From the NCBI RefSeq assembly GCF_003143935.1, contig NZ_QFRX01000001.1, positions 6,322,629 to 6,386,628 of the forward strand: a DNA stretch of 64,000 nucleotides. The letters are read 5' to 3'. The position numbers and the translations under genes are program-made. Origin of the DNA: Streptomyces sp. Act143. Its GTDB lineage: Bacteria > Actinomycetota > Actinomycetes > Streptomycetales > Streptomycetaceae. This document shows positions 25,581 to 34,142 of the stretch, in pieces (within the stretch, counting starts at the first letter, position 1; every line of letters begins with the position of its first letter). Below the pieces are notes generated by a model that searched no databases, was not told where the DNA came from, and was given only the letters and a program-made list of their open reading frames with translations.

Positions 25581-26042
25581 ATGACCCAGCCGCCCTACGG
25601 CCCACCGCCCCCCTCCTACGGCCCCCCGCCGGGAGGCTTCGGCCCGCCGCCCCCGCAGTACCCGCCGCAGTACGCGCCACCCGCGCAGTACGCGCCACCC
25701 GCGCAGTACGCGCCCCAGCCCCAGCCCGTCCCCCCGGCCCCGTACCCGCCCCAGGCCCCCGCCGGCCCGGAGTTCCTGGCCGTGGACCGCCACAACTCCG
25801 TGGTGATCGACATGTCCGGCGTGGCCTTCGAAATGCGCGGCGCGGAGGCCGAGTTCAGCTGGCCCGAGATCCACACCGTCCATTACAAGGCGACCCCGAA
25901 CGGCAAGGCCCTCGTCGTCGCGGTGGTCCTGCACAGCGGCCAGTTCTACGAGTGCCAGGTCGAGGCCAGGCCCAAGGACCGCCTGCGGGAATGGTTCGCG
26001 GCACTCCAGGCGATCCTCGGCCACTACAAGCCGGTGCGATGA
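25581..26042 (+). CDS. Proline/tyrosine-rich protein with PH-like domain
   Basis: 153 aa. Residues 1-65 are low-complexity Pro/Tyr/Gln/Gly with direct repeats of QYAPPA (25674-25707). Residues about 70-150 hold a PH-like domain (EFLAVDRHNSVVIDMSGVAFEM ... EFSWPEIHTVHY ... EWFAALQAILGHY) that aligns with the C-terminal part of the 20123 protein. The disordered head may mediate self-association or protein binding. It is coupled to the next gene by an ATGA overlap. Function unknown. Confidence 0.7.
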   Translation: MTQPPYGPPPPSYGPPPGGFGPPPPQYPPQYAPPAQYAPPAQYAPQPQPVPPAPYPPQAPAGPEFLAVDRHNSVVIDMSGVAFEMRGAEAEFSWPEIHTVHYKATPNGKALVVAVVLHSGQFYECQVEARPKDRLREWFAALQAILGHYKPVR

Positions 26043-27025
26043 CCCGCACGACACCGCCCCGCCCCCTCGACATAGAGGCCCTGTTCCCCGAACTCGCCGC
26101 CCACCGCGGCACCTGCACCCGGCTGCACCCCCGCCCCGGCGCCCCCACGCCGTACGACAGCTCGGTGGGCGGCCCGTTGCTGTGGCCCGCGGCCGAGGCG
26201 TGGCCGACGTGCACGCAGGAGCACCGCAGGAACACGGGCCGCAGGATCGAGGACATCCACGAGGAACGCCGTGTCCACGCGGCGGCGGACGGCCGCGCCC
26301 TCACCGGCGAGGAGCACGCACGCCTGACGGCCCTGCAACGCCGCCACGAGCTCCCGGACATCGCGGACACCCACCCCGTCCCGCTCCTCGCGCTGGCCCA
26401 GCTGTACGCCCGTGACGTGCCGAACCTCCCGGCGCCGCCCGGCCGCGACCTCCTCCAGGTGCTGTGGTGCCCCTTCGAGGCCCACGGCTTCCCGCACACC
26501 CCCGCCGTCCACCTGCGCTGGCGCGACTCCGGGGCCGCCGCGGCCGAGGCCGTGCTCACCGACCCGCCGCTCCCGCCGGTCGTCGGCTACGAGGGCCTGG
26601 TCCCCGAGCCCTGCGTCCTGCACCCCGAGCCCGGGGTCGTGGAGTACGAGTGGCCCGAACTCCTCCCCGAAGACCTCCAGTCGAGGATCGAGGAGTGGGA
26701 GGAGGGACTCTGGGAGGACGACGACAACGACGACGACTCCCTGGGCTACGACGCCGACTTCGCGGTGGCCGCCGGCTGGAAGGTGGGCGGGTACGCCTAC
26801 TGGGGAGTGACCGGTCCGCACCCGATGGTCTGTTCGTGCGGCACGGCCATGGAGCTGCTGCTGGCGATCCGTCCCTCGGAACACGGCGGCAGCCGTAGCT
26901 GGATCCCCCTGGAGGACAGCGTCTTCACCCCGACCCACGTCAGCGTGGGCCGGGCCGGCACCCTCAACCTCTTCGTCTGCCCCGCGGACCCGACGCACGC
27001 CCACCGGACGTCCCTGCAAGGCTGA
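26039..27025 (+). CDS. DUF1963/YwqG-like protein
   Basis: 328 aa, cytoplasmic. The order of elements resembles DUF1963/YwqG-like proteins: GGPLLWPAAEAWPTC near residue 45, HPVPLLALAQLYARDVPNL, DLLQVLWCPFE, WKVGGYAYWGVTGP, CSCGTAMELLLAI and a terminal LNLFVCPADPTH strand. Such proteins are hypothetical, and some are linked to polymorphic-toxin immunity. An acidic run (EDDDNDDD) lies near residue 230. It is coupled to the PH-like gene and followed by a hairpin terminator. Confidence 0.65.
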   Translation: MTRTTPPRPLDIEALFPELAAHRGTCTRLHPRPGAPTPYDSSVGGPLLWPAAEAWPTCTQEHRRNTGRRIEDIHEERRVHAAADGRALTGEEHARLTALQRRHELPDIADTHPVPLLALAQLYARDVPNLPAPPGRDLLQVLWCPFEAHGFPHTPAVHLRWRDSGAAAAEAVLTDPPLPPVVGYEGLVPEPCVLHPEPGVVEYEWPELLPEDLQSRIEEWEEGLWEDDDNDDDSLGYDADFAVAAGWKVGGYAYWGVTGPHPMVCSCGTAMELLLAIRPSEHGGSRSWIPLEDSVFTPTHVSVGRAGTLNLFVCPADPTHAHRTSLQG

Positions 27026-27046
27026 CAGAAGCCCGGAAACACGAAA

Positions 27047-27073
27047 GGCAAGGAGGTGTCGACACCCCTTGCC
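27047..27073 (+). terminator. Hairpin after the DUF1963-like gene
   Basis: GGCAAGG and GGTGTC pair with GACACC and CCTTGCC, leaving one bulged A: a 13-bp stem 21 bp past the stop at 27025. The outer arms repeat the GGCAAGG/CCTTGCC sequence found in the inverted repeat at 27094. Confidence 0.6.
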
Positions 27074-27089
27074 ATATTCAATGTATAGC
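27059..27089 (+). promoter_or_regulatory. Candidate promoter for the glycosyltransferase-helR unit
   Basis: TCGACA at 27059 and TATAGC at 27084, 19-nt spacer, placing the transcription start within the 27094 inverted repeat. Spacer is long, so this is tentative. Confidence 0.35.
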
Positions 27090-27093
27090 GCAC

Positions 27094-27118
27094 GGGGGGC
27101 CTTGCGGCAAGGCCCCCC
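27094..27118 (+). promoter_or_regulatory. Rifamycin-associated element (RAE)-like inverted repeat
   Basis: A perfect 25-bp inverted repeat around a single central G at 27106; its 19-bp core is GGGCCTTGC-G-GCAAGGCCC. It lies 57 bp before a rifamycin-type glycosyltransferase gene and upstream of helR. The core resembles the RAE described upstream of actinobacterial rifamycin-resistance genes (recalled, not searched). It could also form a hairpin in RNA. Confidence 0.65.
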
Positions 27119-27175
27119 TCGTCCCGCAGAATCGTCGGCCTGAAGCCGGTACCTGCGGAAACGGGGAAGTCACGG

Positions 27176-28420
27176 ATGCGTGTTGTGCTGCTGACGTATG
27201 GATCGCGCGGTGACGTGGAGCCGATGGCGGCGCTCGCCGTGACGCTGCGGGAACTCGGTGCCGAGGTGCGGGTCTGCGCGCCGCCCGACTTCGAGGAACT
27301 GCTGGCCGGTGCCGGTGTCCCGCTGGTGCCGATCGGCCGGTCCGTGCGGGCGCTGGCGACGGACGCCCTGACCGGTAAGCCGACGGAACTGCCCCCGACG
27401 ATGGCGGAGCGGGCCGCCGCCCTGTTCGACTCGGTGTACGACGCGGTCGCCCCGGTCGCCGAGGGCAGCGACCTGGTGGTGGCGACGGGCCTGCTCCCGG
27501 CCGCCGCCGGTGCGCGGGCCGCCGCCGAGAAGCTGGGCGTCCCGTACGCGTTCGTCTCCTGCTTCCCGTCCTACCTGCCTTCCCCGCACCACCCGCCGCT
27601 CGCCTTCCCGGGCCACCCGCTCCCGGCGGACGTCACCGACAACCGGGAACTGTGGGACCTGAACACCGAGGTCCTGAACGAGCTGTTCGGCGGCGCGGTC
27701 GACGCCCGGCGCGCCGGGCTCGGCCTGCCCCCGGTGGCCGGCCTCCGCGACCACGTCCTCACCGACCGCCCGCTGCTGGCGGCCGACCCGGTCCTGAGCC
27801 CCTGGCAGGAGCCCGCGGAGCTGGACGTCGTCCAGACCGGCGCCTGGATCCGCGCCGACGAACGGCCGCTCCCCGAGGAGCTGGAGAAGTTCCTGGCGGC
27901 GGGCGCCCCGCCGGTGTACGTGGGCTTCGGCAGCATGCCCCTGCGGGACGCGGCGGACGTCTCTCGGGCGGCGGTGGAGGCGGTCCGGGCGCAGGGCCAC
28001 CGGGTGCTGCTCGGCCGCGGCTGGGCCGACCTGGCGCTGATCGACGGCCAGGACGACTGCCTCGTCGTCGGCGAGGTCAACCAGCAGGAGCTGTTCCGCC
28101 GGGTGGCCGCGGTCGTGCACCACGGCGGCGCCGGCACGACCACGACGGCCGCGCGGGCAGGGGTACCGCAGGTGGTGGTGGCCCAGATGGCCGACCAGCC
28201 GTACTGGGCCGGCCGGGTCGCCGAGCTGGGTATCGGCGCGGCCCATGACGGCCCGACGCCGACCTGCGCGTCCCTGACGGCCGCGCTCACCGTCGCCCTG
28301 GCCCCCGAGACCCGCGAGCGGGCGCGGTCCCTGGCGGCCGAGGTCCGCACGGACGGCGCCGCGGTGGCGGCGAAGCTGCTGCTGGACGTCGCCGCGCAGG
28401 GCGGCACCGGCGCCCCGTAA
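27176..28420 (+). CDS. GT1-family glycosyltransferase, probable rifamycin glycosyltransferase
   Basis: 414 aa, GT-B fold. The N-terminus has VVLLTYGSRGDVEPMAAL and EVRVCAPPDFEELLAGAGV. The C-terminal nucleotide-sugar site has YVGFGSMPL, HHGGAGTTTTAARAGVPQVVVAQMADQPYWA and the acidic DQ pair. Cytoplasmic. These features fit macrolide/glycopeptide-type transferases, including Rgt, which inactivates rifamycins with a sugar from UDP-glucose. The drug specificity is inferred from the RAE-like repeat upstream and helR downstream. SD GGGGAAG precedes ATG 27176. No separate operator precedes helR. Confidence 0.75.
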   Translation: MRVVLLTYGSRGDVEPMAALAVTLRELGAEVRVCAPPDFEELLAGAGVPLVPIGRSVRALATDALTGKPTELPPTMAERAAALFDSVYDAVAPVAEGSDLVVATGLLPAAAGARAAAEKLGVPYAFVSCFPSYLPSPHHPPLAFPGHPLPADVTDNRELWDLNTEVLNELFGGAVDARRAGLGLPPVAGLRDHVLTDRPLLAADPVLSPWQEPAELDVVQTGAWIRADERPLPEELEKFLAAGAPPVYVGFGSMPLRDAADVSRAAVEAVRAQGHRVLLGRGWADLALIDGQDDCLVVGEVNQQELFRRVAAVVHHGGAGTTTTAARAGVPQVVVAQMADQPYWAGRVAELGIGAAHDGPTPTCASLTAALTVALAPETRERARSLAAEVRTDGAAVAAKLLLDVAAQGGTGAP

Positions 28421-28522
28421 GGTCACCGGGCGGCACTCCGCCGAGTCCGGAGCCCTGTCGCCCGCGTCCTGTCGTATTCATCCGCAATCATCCTCATTCG
28501 GCCTCGCATCGGAGCTGATCAC

Positions 28523-30712
28523 GTGAACCCCCAGGGAACCGCCGCCACCACGGCGTTCGCCCTCCCCGACCGTCTCTCCGCCAAGGCCGACCCCACCCTG
28601 ATCGCCGGTGACGAGCGGCACTTCGCGGCGATCGCGGTGAGCCTGGAGGAGTCGATCGCCGAACTGTCGACGCGCCTCGACGCCGAGCTCAGGGCGCCCG
28701 GCGGAGCCGGCCGGGCCGCCATGGAGCGGGACGCGGAGATCCACCGCCTGACCGCCCGCCTGCGCACCCTGCGCCGCTTCGGCCTCGACCTGTGCCTCGG
28801 CCGCATGGTCGCCGCCGACGACCCCGAGCCCCTCTACGTCGGCCGCCTCGGCCTCACCGACAGCGAGGGACGCCGCCTGCTGATCGACTGGCGCTCCCCG
28901 GCCGCGGAGCCCTTCTTCGCGGCCACCCACGCCCACCCGATGGGCCTGGCCAGCCGCCGCCGCTACCGCTGGACCGACGGCCGGATCAGCGACTACTGGG
29001 ACGAGGTGTTCACCGCCGACGGCCTGGAACGCCAGGTCGCCCTCGACGACCAGTCCGCCTTCATCGCCAGCCTCGGCGGCAACCGCTCCGACCGGATGCG
29101 GGACGTCCTCGCCACCATCCAGGCCGACCAGGACGCCATCATCCGCGCGGGCTCACGCGGCGCGCTCGTCGTCGACGGCGGCCCCGGCACCGGCAAGACG
29201 GTCGTCGCCCTGCACCGCACCGCCCACCTGCTCTACTCCGACCCGCGCCTCGGCCACCGCAGGGGCGGCGTCCTCTTCGTCGGCCCGCACCGCCCCTACC
29301 TCTCCTACGTCGCCGACGTCCTCCCCAGCCTCGGCGAGGAGGGCGTACAGACCTGCATCCTGCGGGACCTGGTCGAGGAGGGAGCCGCGGCGGGCCCGGA
29401 GCCCGACCCGGAGGCGGCGCGCCTGAAGTCGTCGGCGGACATGGTGAAGGCGATCGAGAAGGCCGTACGTTTCTACGAGGAGCCGCCCGCCGAGGGCCTG
29501 ACGGTCACCGTCGACCACACCGACCTCCGCCTGACCGCCGCCGACTGGGCGGAGGCGTTCGACGCCCCGGAACCGGGCACCCCGCACAACGAGGCACGCG
29601 GCCAGATCTGGGACAAGCTGGTCGCGATCCTGGCGGAGAAGTACGACGACAAGCACGACGAGAAGCACGACGGCCGGGACGGCGTCCCGCCGGAGCTGTT
29701 CCGCAGGGTGCTGCGCCAGCACAAGGAACTGGTCGGCGCCCTCAACGCCGCGTGGCCCCTGCTGGAGGCGGCCGACCTGGTCGGCGACCTGTGGACGGTC
29801 CCCGCCTACCTGCGCCTGTGCGCCCCCTGGCTCACCCGCGACGAGGTCCGCACCCTGCAACGCGCGGACCCGAGTGCCTGGACCGTCTCCGACCTCCCCC
29901 TCCTCGACGCGGCCCGGCAGCGTCTCGGCGACCGGAAGGCGGACGGCCGCAAACGCCGGCAGGAGGCCACCCTCGCCGCCCAGCGCGAGCAGATGGCGCA
30001 GGTCGTCGAGAACCTGATCGCCGCCGACCCCGACGGCGAGGGGCTGATGACGCAGCTGCGCCGGGAGGACTTCCAGCGCAACCTGGTCGACGAGTCCGAA
30101 CTCACCACCGCCGAACCCGACCTCCTGGCAGGCCCGTTCGCCCACATCGTCGTCGACGAGGCACAGGAACTCACGGACGCGGAATGGCAGATGCTCCTGC
30201 TGCGCTGCCCGTCCCGCAGCTTCACCATCGTCGGCGACCGCGCCCAGGCCCGCCACGGCTTCACGGAGACCTGGCAGGAACGCCTCCGCCGCATCGGCCT
30301 GACCAGCATCACCATGGCGTCCCTGAGCATCAACTACCGCACCCCGGAAGAGGTGATGACAGAGGCCGAGCCGGTCATCCGCACCGCCCTCCCCGACGCC
30401 AACGTCCCCACCTCCATCCGCAGCAGCGGCATCCCGGTCGCGCACGGACACGTGGAGGAGCTGGCCTCGATCCTCGACACGTGGCTCACCGACCACCCCG
30501 CCGAGGGCATCGCCTGCGTCATCGGAGACCCGGCCTTCCAGCCCTCGGCCCGCGTCCGCTCCCTGACCCCGGAGCTGTCGAAGGGGCTGGAGTTCGACCT
30601 GGTGGTCCTGATCGACCCGGAGAACTTCGGGACGGGCGTCGAGGGGGCGGTGGACCGCTATGTCGCGATGACACGCGCGACCGAACGGCTGGTCATCCTC
30701 ACCGGCTCCTGA
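28523..30712 (+). CDS. helR: HelD/HelR-type RNA polymerase-recycling ATPase
   Basis: 729 aa. An N-terminal helical antenna (residues about 20-95) is typical of HelD. ATPase motifs follow: Walker A in VDGGPGTGKTVVALHRTAHLLY (about 215), Walker B in HIVVDEAQELTDAEW (about 540) and C-terminal SF1 motifs in SKGLEFDLVVL and YVAMTRATERLVIL. HelD proteins remove stalled RNA polymerase from DNA; the HelR subgroup displaces rifamycins from it. A charged repeat (DDKHDEKHDGRD) near residue 375 encodes a 12-nt tandem motif. GTG 28523; 102 bp after the glycosyltransferase gene. Confidence 0.85.
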   Translation: MNPQGTAATTAFALPDRLSAKADPTLIAGDERHFAAIAVSLEESIAELSTRLDAELRAPGGAGRAAMERDAEIHRLTARLRTLRRFGLDLCLGRMVAADDPEPLYVGRLGLTDSEGRRLLIDWRSPAAEPFFAATHAHPMGLASRRRYRWTDGRISDYWDEVFTADGLERQVALDDQSAFIASLGGNRSDRMRDVLATIQADQDAIIRAGSRGALVVDGGPGTGKTVVALHRTAHLLYSDPRLGHRRGGVLFVGPHRPYLSYVADVLPSLGEEGVQTCILRDLVEEGAAAGPEPDPEAARLKSSADMVKAIEKAVRFYEEPPAEGLTVTVDHTDLRLTAADWAEAFDAPEPGTPHNEARGQIWDKLVAILAEKYDDKHDEKHDGRDGVPPELFRRVLRQHKELVGALNAAWPLLEAADLVGDLWTVPAYLRLCAPWLTRDEVRTLQRADPSAWTVSDLPLLDAARQRLGDRKADGRKRRQEATLAAQREQMAQVVENLIAADPDGEGLMTQLRREDFQRNLVDESELTTAEPDLLAGPFAHIVVDEAQELTDAEWQMLLLRCPSRSFTIVGDRAQARHGFTETWQERLRRIGLTSITMASLSINYRTPEEVMTEAEPVIRTALPDANVPTSIRSSGIPVAHGHVEELASILDTWLTDHPAEGIACVIGDPAFQPSARVRSLTPELSKGLEFDLVVLIDPENFGTGVEGAVDRYVAMTRATERLVILTGS

Positions 30713-30752
30713 CAAGGTGACCCCTGTCGTCGAACGATCGGGGGAGCCCTTC

Positions 30753-31229
30753 ATGACCGTCGCCCGCGCCCGCAAGCGCGCCGTAACCGTCCGGACGCTG
30801 CTCTGGACCGGGCGCGAGGAAGACCTGCCCGCGGTCCGTGCCTTCCTCGGCGACGACTTCGCCGGTGCCGAGGAGCGGAACGGCACGCCCGTCCTGCGCA
30901 TCCGCACCATGGAGCGCGGCTCGGAGCCGGACGAGATCCCGCCGGGGTGGGTCCTGATCGAGGGCGTGCGCGGCGAGCACTACGCCTGTGAGGGGGAGAT
31001 CTTCGCCGAGACCTACGAGATCGTCGACGCCGATACGCTGCCGCCCGCCGACCGGGCCGCGGTCCTGCTGGAGGCCGCCGACGCCATCGAGGCCGACCAG
31101 ATCCGCGAGGAGCACGAGGAGCGGGCCCGGCGCGGCGGGCTCACTCAGGAGACGGTCCTGCGGGGTGCCGCCGTACGCGCGAAGGCGGACCTGCTGCGCC
31201 GCATGGCCGCGGCGCAGCAGGTGACCTGA
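30753..31229 (+). CDS. Hypothetical protein
   Basis: 158 aa from ATG 30753, preceded by GGGGGAG at a good distance; an in-frame GTG at 30717 lacks an SD. The N-terminal half (TLLWTGREEDLPAVRAFLGDDF ... HYACEGEIFAETYEIV) resembles short regions of phage-like hypothetical proteins that fix a value into a conserved fold. The C-terminal half is a long Ala/Glu/Arg helix. No signal peptide. Located 40 bp after helR; co-transcription is possible. Function unknown. Confidence 0.55.
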   Translation: MTVARARKRAVTVRTLLWTGREEDLPAVRAFLGDDFAGAEERNGTPVLRIRTMERGSEPDEIPPGWVLIEGVRGEHYACEGEIFAETYEIVDADTLPPADRAAVLLEAADAIEADQIREEHEERARRGGLTQETVLRGAAVRAKADLLRRMAAAQQVT

Positions 31230-31243
31230 CAGCGACAGTGGCG

Positions 31244-32938
31244 CTACGGCAGTCCGTGCACGTGCGGACCCACCGCGTTCGACCAGGCGTTCCCGGCGGA
31301 GGCGTCCCAGTTCGTCGACCAGGTCATCGCGCCCCGCAGGTCGGGATACGTCTTCGACGGCTTGAAGGAACCGCACCCTGTGCCCTTGGTCAGGCAGTCC
31401 AGGGCGTTGTTCACGACGGTCGGTGACACGTACCCGCTGCCCGCGCCGCTCGTCGAGGCGGGGAGACCGAGACCCACCTGGGACGGCGCGAGGCCGCCCT
31501 CCAGCTGGATGCAGGCGAGGGCCGTCAGGAAGTCCACCGAGCCCTGTGAGTACACCTTGCCGTCGCAGCCCAGCATCGAACCGCTGTTGTAGTACTGCAT
31601 GTTGACGACGGTGAGGATGTCCTTGATGTTCAGCGCCGTCTGGAAGTAGCCGTTCGACGTCGACTGCATGTCGATGGTCTGCGGCGCCATCGTGATGATC
31701 AGCGACGAGCCCGCCTTCGAGGACAGTGACCTCAACGCCTGTGTCATGTAGGTGGCGTTGATGCCGTTCTCCAGGTCGATGTCGACGCCGTCGAAGCCGT
31801 ACGTCTGCATCAGCGAGTACACCGAGTTGGCGAAATTGGCCGCCGAGGCCGAGTCGTTGATCGACACCGTGCCGTTCTGGCCGCCGACCGAGATGATCAC
31901 CTTCTTCCCGGCCGCCTTCTTCGCCGCGATGTCCGCCTTGAACTGGTCGACGGTGTAGCCGCCGAGGCCGGCGGAGTCGAGGTTGAAGGTCACGGCGCCC
32001 GGCGTCGTCGTCGCGTCCGCGAAGGCCACGGCGATGATGTCGTACTGGGACTGGACGTCGGAGATCTTCTGGACGGTGGCGCCGTTGTTGAAGTTCTGCC
32101 AGTAGCCGGTGACGGCGTGCTTGGGGAGGGCCGGGCCGGTCGGGGTGGCCGTGGTCGTGCCCGTCACCGTCGCCGACTTCGGCGACTCACCCGCCGAGTT
32201 CGTCGCCGTGACCTGGAAGGAGTACGACGTCGAGGCCGCGAGGCCGGTCACCGTGGCCGACGTGCCCGTCACCGCCGTGACCTTCGTGCCGTTGCGGTAG
32301 ACGTTGTAGCCGGTCGCGCCCGAGACCGTGTTCCAGGCCAGCGACACCGACGAGGACGACGTGCCGGAGACCGCCAGACCGGCCGGCGCGGCCGGGACCG
32401 TCGGCGCCGGGTCGGTGCCGCCGCCTCCGTCGGGGCCGTAGACCGAGAGGTCGTCGGCGTAGTAGGCGGCCTGGCCGTACCAGCCGTGGGTGTAGACCGT
32501 GACGGACGTCGTCGAGGCGCCGGTGGTGAAGGTGGTCGACAGCTGCTTCCAGGACGCGGAGTCGGGGGTCCAGGTGGACACGTCCGTCGTGCCGGTGCCG
32601 GTGACGCCCAGGTAGGAGTACCCGCCCTGGACCCAGGCGCTCAGCGTGTACGTCGAGTTGGGCCGCACGGCGACGGCCTGGGTGCACTTGGCGTTGTCCT
32701 GGCCTGCCGGGGTCGCCTTCAGGGCGGCGGCGCCGCCGTGGACCGGCGAGGAGACGGCCGTACCGCTGCTCGCCGTGCAGGTCCAGTTGGTCAGGCCGGA
32801 CTCGAATCCGGCGTTCTTGACGTTGTTGACGTCCGCTGCGGACGCCTGGCCCGCGCCCGCGAAGGACAGGGAGAGGGCGACGAGGGTGGCGGTGGCGACT
32901 CCGGACCAGAGCCGGGTCGATCGTCTCTGTGGGGACAT
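31244..32938 (-). CDS. Secreted GH18 chitinase with carbohydrate-binding and FnIII domains
   Basis: 564 aa. A signal peptide ends near QASAADV (residue 34). A carbohydrate-binding jelly-roll module spans about 36-170 (NAGFESGLTNWTCT...YYADDLSVYG). A Pro/Thr linker and a fibronectin III domain (PAAPAGLAVSGTSSSSVSL..., about 180-265) precede the GH18 barrel, with the catalytic motif FDGVDIDLENG near residue 390. It cleaves beta-1,4-N-acetylglucosamine polymers in the medium. Two GGTCCAGACCAA boxes upstream indicate DasR control and chitin induction. Confidence 0.93.
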   Translation of the reverse strand: MSPQRRSTRLWSGVATATLVALSLSFAGAGQASAADVNNVKNAGFESGLTNWTCTASSGTAVSSPVHGGAAALKATPAGQDNAKCTQAVAVRPNSTYTLSAWVQGGYSYLGVTGTGTTDVSTWTPDSASWKQLSTTFTTGASTTSVTVYTHGWYGQAAYYADDLSVYGPDGGGGTDPAPTVPAAPAGLAVSGTSSSSVSLAWNTVSGATGYNVYRNGTKVTAVTGTSATVTGLAASTSYSFQVTATNSAGESPKSATVTGTTTATPTGPALPKHAVTGYWQNFNNGATVQKISDVQSQYDIIAVAFADATTTPGAVTFNLDSAGLGGYTVDQFKADIAAKKAAGKKVIISVGGQNGTVSINDSASAANFANSVYSLMQTYGFDGVDIDLENGINATYMTQALRSLSSKAGSSLIITMAPQTIDMQSTSNGYFQTALNIKDILTVVNMQYYNSGSMLGCDGKVYSQGSVDFLTALACIQLEGGLAPSQVGLGLPASTSGAGSGYVSPTVVNNALDCLTKGTGCGSFKPSKTYPDLRGAMTWSTNWDASAGNAWSNAVGPHVHGLP

Positions 32939-32946
32939 GACAATAA

Positions 32947-32962
32947 ACTGGTCCAGACCAAT
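32947..32962 (-). promoter_or_regulatory. DasR-type operator (dre) 1
   Basis: ACTGGTCCAGACCAAT matches 14 of 16 positions of the dre consensus ACTGGTCTAGACCACT. It ends 9 bp upstream of the chitinase start codon. Confidence 0.8.
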
Positions 32963-32972
32963 CAGTCTGTCA

Positions 32973-32988
32973 ATAGGTCCAGACCAAG
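32973..32988 (-). promoter_or_regulatory. DasR-type operator (dre) 2
   Basis: ATAGGTCCAGACCAAG matches 11 of 16 dre positions. It repeats the 12-bp GGTCCAGACCAA of the first site 26 bp away, the paired arrangement known from streptomycete chitinase promoters. Confidence 0.65.
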
Positions 32989-33259
32989 CCGCGCGCTCAT
33001 CGCGCCGCCCGGCATGGGCCCCCAGGCCCACCCGGCGGCCCCGGCAAGGGCCCCAGGGTCGAAATGTGACGGGCAAGATGCTCAACCTGCCCCGATTTGG
33101 CGCAACTTGTGTAACGGCAGTTCCTCGCCAGCTACACAAACGCTGTTCTCCGGTCACAACCGCGTGGTTAGAGTGCTGACGTAGTCACGCAGTGAAGTCG
33201 ACTGGGTGGGTCGGGTAACGCCGGTCGGGCCGGCGGGGCATGGGAACGGGGAGCTGCGC

Positions 33260-34102
33260 GTGCCAACTGCCATTGCCGTGACCGGTGCCGACATGGCGCT
33301 GCCGCCGCAGGACGAGCGGACCGTGCCCGCGGTCGTCCTGAAGGACCTCGACCGTCAGCCGCTCGACCGGGCGCTGGCGGCGATGCAGGGGCTGATCGAC
33401 CAGTGCGGACATGTGATCGTGGTGTGCTCGCAGGTGGCCGCCCCCGGCGTGGAGCAGCGGCTGCACACGATCCGCTCCCTGCTGGAGAGTGACCGGATCG
33501 CTCTGTTCCGTCCCGATCTGCCGCCTCTCGGACTGGCCGTCCTGGCCCGTCAGTTGCGGCAGCTGGCCTCCTGCGACCTCAGCCCCGGCGTCCTCGCCTC
33601 CGCGGGCCGCCTGCTCACGCACTACATCCACGCGGGTGCCGTCCTCGGCTCCGTCACCAAGCTCGACCGCGTCCCCGTGGGCCTGAAGTCCCACGCCAAG
33701 TCCTGGGTGCCCGGCAGCCAGTTCGGCGTCATCGCCCACCCGGAGCCGCAACTCGTCCGCATCGGACCGGAAGCGGCCCTGTCCGGCCCCGAGTTCGCCA
33801 CCTCGATGCTGGTCGCCAAGGGGCAGCTCCAGACCGACTGGGTCGCCGACACCCTGGCGCCCGCCTGGAACGTCCAGGGGCTGCGCGAGGCCCCGCTGCC
33901 CGCCGAGTCCGCGGCCTGGTGGGGCACGGCCAGGCTGGTCGAGTTCTGCACCTTCCTGCCCGACCTCTCGGTCCTCTACCAGCTGGTGACGTCCGTCCGG
34001 CAGAGCAGCTGCCACTGGTGCGGCATCGACGTCATCGGCGACCGCTGTGTCTTCTGCTCCGCGACATCGTCCCTCGAACAGAACCAACTCACCGCCGGGT
34101 GA
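33260..34102 (+). CDS. Tad-cluster hypothetical protein with C-terminal zinc ribbon
   Basis: 280 aa from GTG 33260 (SD GGGGAG). No signal peptide. The N-terminal two-thirds forms an alpha/beta domain without recognised motifs. The C-terminus ends CHWCGIDVIGDRCVFC: two CxxC pairs spaced as in a zinc ribbon. It begins a 9-kb run of pilus-assembly genes on one strand, 40 bp before cpaB. Streptomycete Tad clusters often start with such a gene. A role in pilus assembly or regulation is inferred from position alone. Confidence 0.65.
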   Translation: MPTAIAVTGADMALPPQDERTVPAVVLKDLDRQPLDRALAAMQGLIDQCGHVIVVCSQVAAPGVEQRLHTIRSLLESDRIALFRPDLPPLGLAVLARQLRQLASCDLSPGVLASAGRLLTHYIHAGAVLGSVTKLDRVPVGLKSHAKSWVPGSQFGVIAHPEPQLVRIGPEAALSGPEFATSMLVAKGQLQTDWVADTLAPAWNVQGLREAPLPAESAAWWGTARLVEFCTFLPDLSVLYQLVTSVRQSSCHWCGIDVIGDRCVFCSATSSLEQNQLTAG

Positions 34103-34142
34103 GCCCTGCCGACCCACATCCCCCAATGAGGTTGTCCGGTTC

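Larger units (their letters stand above)
32939..33259. other. Intergenic region between chitinase and pilus cluster
   Basis: Holds the two dre boxes near the chitinase. The remaining 260 bp have no coding potential. A TAGAGT -10-like element near 33169 could serve the plus-strand pilus genes, but no matching -35 was found. Confidence 0.4.
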
